NCBI GenBank assembly: GCA_028819845.1
Contig: JAPPKS010000027.1
Location: forward strand, 186,001 to 250,000
Direction of reading: 5' to 3'
DNA length: 64,000 nt
Source of the DNA: Candidatus Poribacteria bacterium
GTDB taxonomy: Bacteria; Poribacteria; WGA-4E; PCPOR2b
Numbering within the stretch: the first letter of the stretch is position 1; each line of letters starts with the position of its first letter. Shown in pieces: positions 1 to 8,375 of the stretch. The translations under genes and the position numbers were made by a program. The notes beneath the pieces are model-generated. The model saw nothing but the letters and a program-made list of their open reading frames with translations, had not been told where the DNA came from and ran no database searches.

Positions 1-640
1 GATTTACGACGATAAATTCGCCTCTCTTTACGACTTGGACAGGTCACAGACCGATCTGGTAAAATGCCTTGAAGGCGTGGATGTAAAAGCGGCGGATGTC
101 ACCAAAGTCATTCTCACACACATGCATTTCGACCACTCCGGCGGGAACTGTTTCAAGGATAGCAGCGGAGAACTGAAACCGACATTTTCCAACGCTGAAT
201 ATTACATCAATCGGGGCGAACTTGCATACGCCGAGCAGCCGGACCCGCGTAGCAAACCCAGTTATCTCCCGTACACTTGGGAGCCGCTCATAAAGCGCGG
301 GCAGGTGGTGCTTACGTCTCATGACCAAGAGATAGCGCCCGGCGTGTCAGTGCAGTCCGCGCCAGGCCACACGGAAAATCATCAGGTCGTGGTCGTGCGG
401 TCTGAAGGTAAAATTGCCTGTTTTCTTGCCGATCTAGTTCCCACGCCGTCGCACCTAAAAACTCACTATGTCATGGGTTACGATCTGTTTCCGATGACTA
501 CGATGGAGACCAAGGAACGAATGCTCAAGCAGGCCCGGCAGGAAAACTGGTTGCTTATCTTTGAACATTCAGCGGAGATTACGGCAGGCTATCTGACGCC
601 AGAGTTGACACTTGATTCGGTTGAATTTGCTTCACTCTAA
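1..640 (+). CDS. MBL-fold metallohydrolase (5' end outside window)
   Basis: The reading frame is open from the first bases of the window, so the N-terminus is missing; a TTG at 35 is unlikely to be the real start. The protein has the metallo-beta-lactamase motif H-M-H-F-D-H (about 115-137), then a second-shell His in A-P-G-H-T-E-N-H, an Asp in F-L-A-D-L and a late His in F-E-H-S. This is the usual order of ligands for a dinuclear metal site. The family includes lactonases, glyoxalase II and related hydrolases. The A-P-G-H-T spacing resembles lactonase-like members, but the substrate cannot be read from the sequence. It ends 83 bases before gltX and seems to belong to an upstream unit. Confidence 0.85.
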   Translation, partial: IYDDKFASLYDLDRSQTDLVKCLEGVDVKAADVTKVILTHMHFDHSGGNCFKDSSGELKPTFSNAEYYINRGELAYAEQPDPRSKPSYLPYTWEPLIKRGQVVLTSHDQEIAPGVSVQSAPGHTENHQVVVVRSEGKIACFLADLVPTPSHLKTHYVMGYDLFPMTTMETKERMLKQARQENWLLIFEHSAEITAGYLTPELTLDSVEFASL

Positions 641-723
641 ACTTGGCTAAAATACCCTAAAGTGTATCAAATTTCAATGCAATACACGTCGAGATTGTAT
701 TCAAAGCGGGGGTAAAAATTAGA

Positions 724-2202
724 ATGGTATCGGATAAACCGGTTAGAGTCCGCTTCGCACCGTCTCCAACCGGATCCCTCCACATCGGGGGAGCGCGCAC
801 CGCGCTATTTAACTGGCTTTTTGCAAGACATTTTGGCGGAAAATTTATCCTCCGAATTGACGATACTGATGAATCCAGATCTTCGGACGAATCCACGCGG
901 TCAATCTATGAGTTGTTAGAATGGCTGGGACTCACTTGGGACGAAGGTCCCATTGCGGGCGGGGATTGTGGGTCGTATATCCAATCCGAACGCCAAAACC
1001 TCTATCAAGAATACGTACATATGTTGCTTGACAGTGGTGATGCTTATTGTTGCTATTGCACCGCTGACGAATTGAAGCAGATGCGCGAAAACGCCTTCGC
1101 TGAAGGACGTCAGCCTCACTATGCTGGAATATGTAGACACTTGACAGAGCAGGATCGAAGCAGGCTAAACGCAGCTGGTCGAAAACCGACGGTTAGGCTA
1201 AAAATATCGGACAGCGCAATAATCGTGCGCGATTTGGTTCAAGGCGATGTTACATTTGAAGCCGATGCCCTCGATGACTTCATTATTGTCAAATCCAACG
1301 GTTATCCTTTGTATAATTTCACGTCGGCAATTGATGACCACGAGATGGGGATTTCCCATGTTATTCGCGGTAAAGATCACCTATCCAATACCCCGAAACA
1401 AATCTTAATCTGTCACGCCCTCGGATTTGAATTGCCGGTTTTTGCGCACTTGCCGCTGGTGCTTGGAAGCAGCAAAGGTGAAAAACTCAGTAAACGGCGC
1501 CACGGAGATTTGGTTGCTGTGGGAAAATACCGCGAAGATGGTTATTTGCCGGAGGCAATGATAAACTTCCTCGTTCGGCTGGGCTGGTCTTACGACGACA
1601 AATCGGAAATATTCTCTCTGGACGAACTGGTTGAGAAATTCAACGTCGAGCGAATCGGGAGAAGTGAGGGTGTCTTCGACATTAACAAACTCCAATGGCT
1701 GAATAAAACGTACATTATGAACCTTGACTTGACTGAGCGGACCAATGCGGTTCTCCCTTTTCTGCGGAAGAGCGGGTTGTTGGAAACCGACGTAACGAAA
1801 GATTGCCAAGCTCGGTTAGAGAAGATTGTCGAGTCGGTTGGGGATCGAATGACAACTTTGGCGGATATTGCCGACTACGGCTACTTCTTCACGGACAACT
1901 TTGACTATGACCCGCGGGCAATCAAGAAGTGGTGGAAAGGCGGCCCTGCCGCAATTCTGCAAGGTTTGCGTGAGGTCTTAAAGTCAATCGAAGTGTTTGA
2001 GATGGAAAACATCGAAACTGCAATGTGGTATTACCTTGACGAAAAGAAAATCAAACGAATTCGCGGGATGCAGCCGTTAAGAATCGCCCTCACCGGCGTT
2101 TCCGGCGGTCCGGGATTGTTTGACATTATCGCCCTGCTAGGCAGGGAGAAAGTGGTTGAAAGGTTGGATCGGGCAATCAACTATATTCAGACTGCCAACT
2201 GA
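724..2202 (+). CDS. gltX: glutamyl-tRNA synthetase
   Basis: This class I aminoacyl-tRNA synthetase charges tRNA with glutamate in the cytoplasm. At 492 residues it has the normal bacterial length. The HIGH motif appears as S-L-H-I-G-G near residue 20 after R-F-A-P-S-P-T-G, and the KMSKS motif as K-L-S-K-R-R-H-G near residue 255. A Cys-rich stretch (C-C-Y-C near residue 102, then H-Y-A-G-I-C) fits the zinc-binding insertion of some GluRS. The C-terminal third is the helical anticodon-binding domain, ending with the usual T-G-V-S-G-G-P-G-L-F segment. A purine-rich stretch precedes the ATG at 724. Only six bases separate it from the next gene, so the two are probably cotranscribed. Whether it also charges tRNA-Gln (the non-discriminating form) cannot be told here; no gatCAB lies in the window. 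Confidence 0.97.
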   Translation: MVSDKPVRVRFAPSPTGSLHIGGARTALFNWLFARHFGGKFILRIDDTDESRSSDESTRSIYELLEWLGLTWDEGPIAGGDCGSYIQSERQNLYQEYVHMLLDSGDAYCCYCTADELKQMRENAFAEGRQPHYAGICRHLTEQDRSRLNAAGRKPTVRLKISDSAIIVRDLVQGDVTFEADALDDFIIVKSNGYPLYNFTSAIDDHEMGISHVIRGKDHLSNTPKQILICHALGFELPVFAHLPLVLGSSKGEKLSKRRHGDLVAVGKYREDGYLPEAMINFLVRLGWSYDDKSEIFSLDELVEKFNVERIGRSEGVFDINKLQWLNKTYIMNLDLTERTNAVLPFLRKSGLLETDVTKDCQARLEKIVESVGDRMTTLADIADYGYFFTDNFDYDPRAIKKWWKGGPAAILQGLREVLKSIEVFEMENIETAMWYYLDEKKIKRIRGMQPLRIALTGVSGGPGLFDIIALLGREKVVERLDRAINYIQTAN

Positions 2203-2208
2203 CATAAT

Positions 2209-3327
2209 ATGACACGAAAATCAATCGGCGTTTTAATCATTGCACTCCTCTTCTTCAGTCTAATCGCACATGGGGACCCTGCGGAAACTCATGAGGCTCA
2301 CGGAATCGAAGGTTGGATTGAATCCAAGATTGGCAATCTCCACATCGTCTGGCTGTTTGTCATTATCGCAGTCACGCTTTATCTCCTTGGGAAAGGTGCA
2401 GATATGCTGGTGGCGCAAGCCGTCACCCTTTCAACGCGGTGGGGCGTCCCGCAAACGCTTATCGGTGCGACGATTGTCAGCCTTGGGACAACAACGCCTG
2501 AAGCTGCAGTTTCCGTATTCGCCGCTATTCAGGGCGATCCGGATATCGCGCTCGGGAACGCTGTCGGTTCAATCATTTGCGATACCGGACTCATTCTAGG
2601 CACTGCCGCACTGATTGCACCGCTGCCGCTCAATCGAAAAATTGTCAATCGTCAGGGTTGGATCCAATTAGGAGCAGGGTTTCTGCTGGTAATTGCCTGT
2701 CTCCCTTTTGGTTCATTGAATGAAACTTTTGACACCGGAGGCCGGCTTCCCCGGTTCATGGGATTTGTCTTTCTTGTGTTGCTCGTTGTGTACATGTGGC
2801 AGTCTATTCGCTGGTCACGCGATGCTGGCGGCGCACCGGAAGAACATCTCCACGAAGACAGTTCTGCCAATACCTTTCTGGTCGGCATTAAATTGTTGGT
2901 CGGCATCATATTGGTAGTTGGCGCGTCATCGGTGCTGATTCCGTCTGTCAAGATTGTCGCCGAAAGAGTAAATGTACCCGAAAGCATCATTGCCGCCACA
3001 TTGGTGGCGTTCGGCACCTCGCTTCCCGAGTTCGTTACCGCCGTCACCGCTGCACGCAGGGGACACGGAGGGCTCGCCGTTGGAAACGTCATCGGCGCCG
3101 ACATCCTCAACGTTCTTTTTGTCGCTGGCGCGGCTGCGGCAGTGACAAGCGGCGGATTAGAAGCACCGCCGCACTTCTTCAAACTCCTTTTCCCGCTAAT
3201 GTTGTTCATTTTGGTCGTTTTTCGGGTTGGGATATTTGCATCGGGAGACAAGTTGAAGCGGCCCTTCGGCGTCATCCTCATTGCCGCCTATATTCTTGTG
3301 ACCGCCTTGAGTTATCTTAAATTGTAA
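2209..3327 (+). CDS. sodium/calcium exchanger family membrane protein (CaCA, YrbG-like)
   Basis: This is a 372-residue polytopic inner-membrane cation antiporter. The CaCA family is built from two inverted repeats, and both signature motifs are visible: G-A-T-I-V-S-L-G-T-T-T-P-E near residue 90 and A-A-T-L-V-A-F-G-T-S-L-P-E-F near residue 265. Each is followed by a G-N-A/V-[VI]-G segment. The acidic residue in each P-E pair is the ion ligand in characterised exchangers. The N-terminus starts with a short signal-like hydrophobic stretch followed by a His/Glu-rich linker, which is longer than in typical YrbG proteins. It begins six bases after the gltX stop. The ions exchanged (Ca/Na, Ca/H or another cation) are not determined by the sequence. 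Confidence 0.9.
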   Translation: MTRKSIGVLIIALLFFSLIAHGDPAETHEAHGIEGWIESKIGNLHIVWLFVIIAVTLYLLGKGADMLVAQAVTLSTRWGVPQTLIGATIVSLGTTTPEAAVSVFAAIQGDPDIALGNAVGSIICDTGLILGTAALIAPLPLNRKIVNRQGWIQLGAGFLLVIACLPFGSLNETFDTGGRLPRFMGFVFLVLLVVYMWQSIRWSRDAGGAPEEHLHEDSSANTFLVGIKLLVGIILVVGASSVLIPSVKIVAERVNVPESIIAATLVAFGTSLPEFVTAVTAARRGHGGLAVGNVIGADILNVLFVAGAAAAVTSGGLEAPPHFFKLLFPLMLFILVVFRVGIFASGDKLKRPFGVILIAAYILVTALSYLKL

Positions 3328-3427
3328 TGAATGGCCGCATTGATCCGGGGCTATTCAATAAATACACCTTCCCAAAAATCCAAGCTATTGAGGCTTTATC
3401 AATAAAATAAAATGTTATGGAGAATAA

Positions 3428-4513
3428 ATGGACGCAAAAATTAGTGTGTTGCCCGGAGACGGAATCGGACAAGAGGTAACCACCGAAGCAGTTCGAGTGT
3501 TAAACGCAATTCAAGAGAAATATGGACATCGCTTTGAATACGAATACGCCCTAATCGGCGGTTGCGCTATTGATCAGATGGGGACGGCTTTGCCGCCCAA
3601 AACGTTGGATCTTTGCAAGTTGTCCGATGCAATCCTATTCGGCGCCGCGGGCGGGCCTAGTTGGGATGATGTGCCCAGTGAAGAACGCCCCGAACGAGCC
3701 GTAGCCGCCATTCGCAAAGAGCTGGATCTCTTTGTGAACCTCCGCCCGATTCGGGGTAGGCAAGCGCTCGCTCCCGTTTTACCCGTTAAGGCAGACCTTA
3801 TCGGCGAAGGCTTGGATTTTATCGTCATCCGCGAGTTGGCTGGCGGCATTTACTACGGCGAACCCAGAGGATTCGTGAAGGAAGCTGACGGCGAACGCGG
3901 GTTCAATACCATGTCTTACACTACCCGAGAAGTCGATCGTGTGGTTCGTGCAAGTTTTGAGCTGGCGAGAAAGCGATCTAAAAAGCTGACCTCCGTGACG
4001 AAAGAGAACATGCTTGAAAGTTCAAGGCTGTGGCGTGAGGTGGCAGCCAAAGTCAGCCTCGATTTTCCTGATGTGGAAATCGAGCATATACTAATTGACG
4101 CGTGCGCATATTTCATCATTCAAAATCCGAGTCAATTTGACGTTATCGTGACCGGGAACATATTCGGAGATATTCTCTCTGATGAAGCCGGCGCCTTGGT
4201 AGGTTCGCTGGGAATGTGTCCCTCGGCAAGCTACGGGCATACGAATCAGGGATTATATGAACCAATCCACGGCACGGCGCCGGACATCGCAGGTAATGGC
4301 ATCGCCAATCCAATCGCCGCCATCCTCAGCGCCGCGCTGTTACTTCGTCACACTTTCAATCTCAACAATGAGGCTGCGGAGGTTGAAAACGCCGTTGACC
4401 GTGCCATTGACAAGGGATTCCGCACTGTCGATATCCGGCAGCAGGGACTGAAGACTGTCGGCACAGTCGAAATGACAGATGCTATTGTTGCTGAGATTCA
4501 ACAGGACTCGTGA
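3428..4513 (+). CDS. leuB: 3-isopropylmalate dehydrogenase
   Basis: This enzyme oxidatively decarboxylates 3-isopropylmalate to 2-oxoisocaproate with NAD in leucine biosynthesis. The 361-residue length is typical. It begins with the family start V-L-P-G-D-G-I-G-Q-E-V. It has the substrate-binding arginines in F-V-N-L-R-P-I, the conserved R-E-L-A-G-G-I-Y-Y-G segment, the metal-binding aspartates around G-D-I-L-S-D-E, and E-P-I-H-G-T-A-P-D-I-A-G-N-G near the NAD site. GGAG six bases before the ATG is a good ribosome site. The stop codon overlaps the next start (GTGA), suggesting coupling. The other leucine genes are not in the window; ilvD lies 11 kb downstream. Confidence 0.97.
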   Translation: MDAKISVLPGDGIGQEVTTEAVRVLNAIQEKYGHRFEYEYALIGGCAIDQMGTALPPKTLDLCKLSDAILFGAAGGPSWDDVPSEERPERAVAAIRKELDLFVNLRPIRGRQALAPVLPVKADLIGEGLDFIVIRELAGGIYYGEPRGFVKEADGERGFNTMSYTTREVDRVVRASFELARKRSKKLTSVTKENMLESSRLWREVAAKVSLDFPDVEIEHILIDACAYFIIQNPSQFDVIVTGNIFGDILSDEAGALVGSLGMCPSASYGHTNQGLYEPIHGTAPDIAGNGIANPIAAILSAALLLRHTFNLNNEAAEVENAVDRAIDKGFRTVDIRQQGLKTVGTVEMTDAIVAEIQQDS

Positions 4514-5289
4514 ACCCTAGGAACCGCATGGAAAAAGTTGATTATGATCGGGAGCTTTACAAGAATTTTCAACGGGGACGTGCACTTTCCGATGAAACAA
4601 TCCGCCGTTGGATGGAGGCAATCGCAAAGTATCTTCCCAATCCGAGAAGGGTTACTGTGCTCGACCTCGGATCAGGTACCGGCCGATTTGCACCCCATTT
4701 GGCGAAATACTTTCATGCATGCGTCATTGGAGTCGAACCGTCGGACAAGATGCGGAGAATCGCTGAAGAAAGTAATACGGATCAAAGGGTTTCGTATATT
4801 AAGGGAAAGGCTGAACGCATTCCCGTGGACGATCAGCGGTGCGATTTCGCTTTCCTATCAATGGCAATCCACCACCTTGATGACATAGCACTCGGCTGCC
4901 GGGAGTTACATCGTGTGCTAAAACCGGACGGTCTCGTGTTTATCCGAAACGGATTTAGGGGTAGGCTGGTTAAAGCCAAATACCACGAATTTTTTCCGAG
5001 TGCTTGGGCAATAGATAACCGGAATTTGCCCAGTGTTGACAGGGTTGAAACGTCTTTCGCCGCCAACGGATTTGAAATGGTGGATCTGGTTCGCATTGAG
5101 CAGAAAATGAACGACAGCCTTCAGGCGTACTATGAACGTATCAAATCCAAATCAATGTCAACATTTGAATTCATTTCCGACGAGGAGTTTCAAACGGGGT
5201 TGCTTGCTATGAAAGCGGCTGCGGAAGATGAAATAGAGCCATCGCCGGTGGTCGAAGCGTTTGATCTGTTAGTATTTAAAAAGTGTTAG
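4510..5289 (+). CDS. class I SAM-dependent methyltransferase
   Basis: This 259-residue protein carries the Rossmann-like methyltransferase core: motif I V-L-D-L-G-S-G-T-G-R near residue 50, an acidic residue ending strand 2 (G-V-E-P-S-D-K), and motif III near A-I-H-H-L-D-D. It resembles the UbiE/Methyltransf_11 group. The substrate is unknown. The GTG at 4510 overlaps the leuB stop by four bases; an ATG at 4528 is an equally possible start. pdxH follows 22 bases after its stop, so it sits inside a leuB-methyltransferase-pdxH unit. Nothing in the neighbours points to a specific acceptor. Confidence 0.85.
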   Translation: MNPRNRMEKVDYDRELYKNFQRGRALSDETIRRWMEAIAKYLPNPRRVTVLDLGSGTGRFAPHLAKYFHACVIGVEPSDKMRRIAEESNTDQRVSYIKGKAERIPVDDQRCDFAFLSMAIHHLDDIALGCRELHRVLKPDGLVFIRNGFRGRLVKAKYHEFFPSAWAIDNRNLPSVDRVETSFAANGFEMVDLVRIEQKMNDSLQAYYERIKSKSMSTFEFISDEEFQTGLLAMKAAAEDEIEPSPVVEAFDLLVFKKC

Positions 5290-5311
5290 CCGCAAGGAAA
5301 TCTCTTAGGGC

Positions 5312-5944
5312 ATGTCTGAACTTCGCAGGGAATATACCAATGCCGGATTGGACGAGCGAGACATTGATGCGAATCCTTTTAATCAGTTCGAGGTGTGGTT
5401 TCAAGAGGCAATTGACGCAAAACTCGATTTGCCGGATGCAATGACTCTTGCGACGGCAACGAAAGACGGCGTACCTTCGGCAAGGACTGTGCTGCTTCGG
5501 GGCCGCGATGAACGGGGCTTTGTTTTTTATACGGACTACGGAAGCCAGAAAGGGAGGGAACTCGCGGAAAACCCGAATGCAGCGCTCGTTTTTCATTGGC
5601 GTGGACTGGATCGGCAGGTGCGTATCACTGGACGGGTTAGCAAGGTTTCTCGTGAAGCCTCCAACGAATATTTTCGGAACCGGCCTGTCGGAAGCCGGTT
5701 GGCTGCGTTAGCCTCAAGACAAAGCCAAATCATCCCCGGCCGTAACGTACTGGAAGAGCGGTTCCAACAGTTAGCCGAACAATTTCAGGGCAAGGAAATT
5801 CCGCTGCCGTCAAATTGGGGTGGCTACTGTTTGTCACCCAACATGATTGAGTTCTGGAGCGGCCGCCCGAACCGGCTGCACGACCGCCTTCGATACACCC
5901 GCCAACCGAATGGTGATTGGCGAATTGAACGAATGTCTCCGTAA
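5312..5944 (+). CDS. pdxH: pyridoxamine/pyridoxine 5'-phosphate oxidase
   Basis: This FMN enzyme oxidises pyridoxamine 5'-phosphate or pyridoxine 5'-phosphate to pyridoxal 5'-phosphate, the last step of the salvage and DXP routes. The 210-residue length fits. Visible family signatures are R-T-V-L-L-R-G followed by G-F-V-F-Y-T-D-Y-G-S-Q-K-G-R-E-L, which bind FMN phosphate. Next come A-L-V-F-H-W, R-Q-V-R-I-T-G and R-P-V-G-S-R-L-A-A-L-A-S. The protein ends in W-G-G-Y, E-F-W-S-G-R-P-N-R-L-H-D-R and W-R-I-E-R-M-S-P, the classic C-terminal substrate-binding signature. Its product is the cofactor of GlyA encoded 4 kb downstream, though the two genes are not in one unit. Confidence 0.96.
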   Translation: MSELRREYTNAGLDERDIDANPFNQFEVWFQEAIDAKLDLPDAMTLATATKDGVPSARTVLLRGRDERGFVFYTDYGSQKGRELAENPNAALVFHWRGLDRQVRITGRVSKVSREASNEYFRNRPVGSRLAALASRQSQIIPGRNVLEERFQQLAEQFQGKEIPLPSNWGGYCLSPNMIEFWSGRPNRLHDRLRYTRQPNGDWRIERMSP

Positions 5945-6119
5945 AAAGCGGTATATTAAGAAATGTCCTCAGTGTCCAAATAGGTAAGACATTTGGGGAG
6001 GAACACTGGCGTCCGAACGCAACCCCAAGCCTCATTCTAGATGTTAGCTGTCGCATGCTTCCTTTGAGTTAAGAAGATACATGCCAAACGGCATTGTGTT
6101 AAACTTTGCATGCTTCATG

Positions 6120-6500
6120 CTAAAGCGGTTGTCGTCCTGCCGCACCAGCCTCAAGATCGTGCCAGTAGCGAATTTCTTTCTCCCCTGACTTCCAGCAGAG
6201 GTAGACTTCCCTGCCCATCCGCAAGTGCGGAAAGTCAATTAAACCTTCATCTAAACCCTTTAACAAGCAGCCGTGCGAATGTATGCGTTCGACAATTTCG
6301 TGGAATTGGGAAACGGCTTGGATAAACTTCGGTGTTTTGGGATGTCCGCCGTTGTAGTGGACAATCTCAAACAGGGGAGTCAAAATTGCCCCAACCGCCT
6401 CTAGCTCCAGGCGAAGCGACTTTAGCGATCCGATGTATTGTTCTAACTTCGGAATCAGTTGGTTAGCTTCTTCTACGGTAAAATATCGCTTGCGCGGCAT
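6120..6500 (-). CDS. DUF2203 family protein
   Basis: This small soluble protein matches the DUF2203 pattern: K-R-Y-F-T-V-E-E-A-N at the N-terminus, a central helical stretch, and a C-terminal half with G-L-I-D-F-P, then V-Y-L-C-W-K-S-G-E and I-R-Y-W-H-D. The family function is unknown. An open frame extends to 6542, but the ATG at 6500 has a purine-rich ribosome site about eight bases upstream and gives the usual family N-terminus, so I prefer it. The gene is divergent from murJ, with about 90 bases between the starts, and convergent with pdxH. Confidence 0.85.
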   Translation of the reverse strand: MPRKRYFTVEEANQLIPKLEQYIGSLKSLRLELEAVGAILTPLFEIVHYNGGHPKTPKFIQAVSQFHEIVERIHSHGCLLKGLDEGLIDFPHLRMGREVYLCWKSGEKEIRYWHDLEAGAAGRQPL

Positions 6501-6587
6501 CGTCAATTCTCTCTTTTCCGGAAAATGAACCACTGTCGCCATAGAGGCATTGTCATATATTGAGAATTATGGTTCTAATCGCATAGA

Positions 6588-8258
6588 GTGTACCCCACAA
6601 TTGGCGAAATGACAAACGAAAACCATCATGAGTCTTCTCTGGACGGAGAGGATGATAAAAGCATAACGCGTTCGGCGGGAATCGTTAGCATCGCCGTGAT
6701 GGCGTCGCGCCTGCTAGGACTTGTGCGAGAGCAGGTGATTGCTTATTTTTTTGTTTCAGCGACCAGTGCCGACGCGTTCTACGCCGCTTTCCGCATCCCA
6801 AACCTAATGCGGGATCTGTTCGGCGAAGGCGTATTGAGCAAGGCATTTATTGCCGCGTTCACGGCGACTGAGGTAGAAGACGGACAAGAAGCCGCATGGC
6901 GGCTAGCCAGCCGAATTTTCAATATCACCGCAATTGTCCTCATGGCGATCACGCTGATTTGTGTGCTCGCCGCACCGCCTATTGTGGATTTACTGTTCGT
7001 CGGCAAGGGGTTTCAAGATGTGGATCTAGACCCTTCAGAACACGCCGGAATGAGCAGCAAACGAGATTTAACGGTTTATCTCGCTCGAATTATGTTCCCC
7101 TTCCTCATCTTGGTTTCACTCGCGGCGGTTGCCATGGGGTTACTTAACAGTATGGGGAAATTCGGCGTTCCCGCCTGCGCGTCGCTGTTCTTTAATCTCG
7201 GATCGATTGTAATAGGTGTTTGGGGGTATTATACACTCCCCCGCATGGGACTTCACCCTGTGACAGGCATGGCATTCGGTGTGCTCGTGGGCGGCGCGCT
7301 GCAATTCATAATTCAAGTTCCGTTAATGCGGCGGTGCGGGTTTCGTTATCGGCTTACCATCAGCTTTCGTGATGAGCGGGTGAAACAGGTAGTCCGATTG
7401 ATTTTGCCTATGATTCTGGGCGTTGCTGCGCTGCAGGTGAATCTGTTCGTAAACTCAATTTTCGCATCGGAAGGCAAAGGCTGGATGACGTGGATTATTC
7501 GAGCATTTCGACTGATGCACCTGCCAATCGGAATTTTTGGCGTAGCGATTTCTACCGCTGCGCTGCCGAACCTTTCCAAATTAATTGCGCGCGGCGAAGT
7601 AGAAAAATTCCGTGACTCTTTTTCTTACGCCCTGCGGCTAATATTGTTGTTGACGCTGCCGGCCTCGATTGGATTGATGGTGTTGAATGAGCCGATATGC
7701 CGCCTTGTATTTGAATGGGGAAAAACTGGTGCGATGGACACAAGCGAGACCGCCGGTGCACTGTTTTGCTATGCCTATGGATTGTGCGGTTTCTCAATAG
7801 TCAAGATTGCATCCGATGGCTTTTATGCCTTCAAGGACACACGCACGCCAGCCGTGGTGAGTCTTTGTGCCGTCGCACTCAATATTGTGCTGAACTATCT
7901 CCTTATTTTTCAGTTCCATTTCGGACACCGCTCCCTAGCGCTATCAACATCCTGCACAATCACTTTGAACTGCATGATTCTTCTCTTCGCCTTGCGTCGC
8001 AGAACCGGCGGATTGGAATTGCGCGGAATTTGGAGGATGCTTGTAAAAACCGTGGCGGCATCTGCAGCTATGGGTTTCATTAGCTGGAGGACGAATGTGT
8101 GGCTTGAGGAGTGGCTCGGGTTCGCGAACCTCTTCGCAAGGGCGTTCGGCGTGTTTGTACCAATTGGGATAGGTGTTGTTGTTTTCCTTTGTCTCGCAAA
8201 ACTCCTCAAAATTGGAGAATTGAACCAACTGATAAGTGCAATCGCCCGTCGCCGATAG
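6588..8258 (+). CDS. murJ: lipid II flippase MurJ
   Basis: MurJ is the MOP-superfamily inner-membrane protein that flips lipid II to the periplasm for peptidoglycan synthesis. The ~556-residue protein has about 14 hydrophobic segments and the MviN/MurJ N-terminal signature S-R-L-L-G-L-V-R-E-Q, followed by A-D-A-F-Y-A-A-F-R-I-P-N-L-M-R-D-L-F-G-E-G, including the conserved arginines of the central cavity. P-I-G-I-F-G-V-A-I-S-T-A-A-L-P is also typical. The start is uncertain: a GTG at 6588 or the ATG at 6609. Neither has a clear Shine-Dalgarno sequence. Confidence 0.95.
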   Translation: MYPTIGEMTNENHHESSLDGEDDKSITRSAGIVSIAVMASRLLGLVREQVIAYFFVSATSADAFYAAFRIPNLMRDLFGEGVLSKAFIAAFTATEVEDGQEAAWRLASRIFNITAIVLMAITLICVLAAPPIVDLLFVGKGFQDVDLDPSEHAGMSSKRDLTVYLARIMFPFLILVSLAAVAMGLLNSMGKFGVPACASLFFNLGSIVIGVWGYYTLPRMGLHPVTGMAFGVLVGGALQFIIQVPLMRRCGFRYRLTISFRDERVKQVVRLILPMILGVAALQVNLFVNSIFASEGKGWMTWIIRAFRLMHLPIGIFGVAISTAALPNLSKLIARGEVEKFRDSFSYALRLILLLTLPASIGLMVLNEPICRLVFEWGKTGAMDTSETAGALFCYAYGLCGFSIVKIASDGFYAFKDTRTPAVVSLCAVALNIVLNYLLIFQFHFGHRSLALSTSCTITLNCMILLFALRRRTGGLELRGIWRMLVKTVAASAAMGFISWRTNVWLEEWLGFANLFARAFGVFVPIGIGVVVFLCLAKLLKIGELNQLISAIARRR

Positions 8259-8283
8259 CCGCTGCTCTGAATAGATATTTCTC

Positions 8284-8312
8284 TTGAAACTGGCGGGTAT
8301 CTGTGTTACAAT
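8284..8312 (+). promoter_or_regulatory. sigma-70-type promoter for the protease gene
   Basis: TTGAAA, a 17-base spacer and TACAAT with an extended TGT in front of the -10. Transcription would begin near 8319, leaving a leader of about 60-70 bases. It is one of the best promoter matches in the window. Confidence 0.7.
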
Positions 8313-8375
8313 CTGACATTCGTAACATTACCAGCCATACGAATTCTTTAAATCATAACTATCAACTAACTGACG

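Noticed and set aside
2652-3281. 209-codon minus-strand frame opposite the antiporter gene
   Set aside because: It is antisense to a clear membrane-protein gene and shows the Thr/Pro/Asn-rich composition typical of such shadows.
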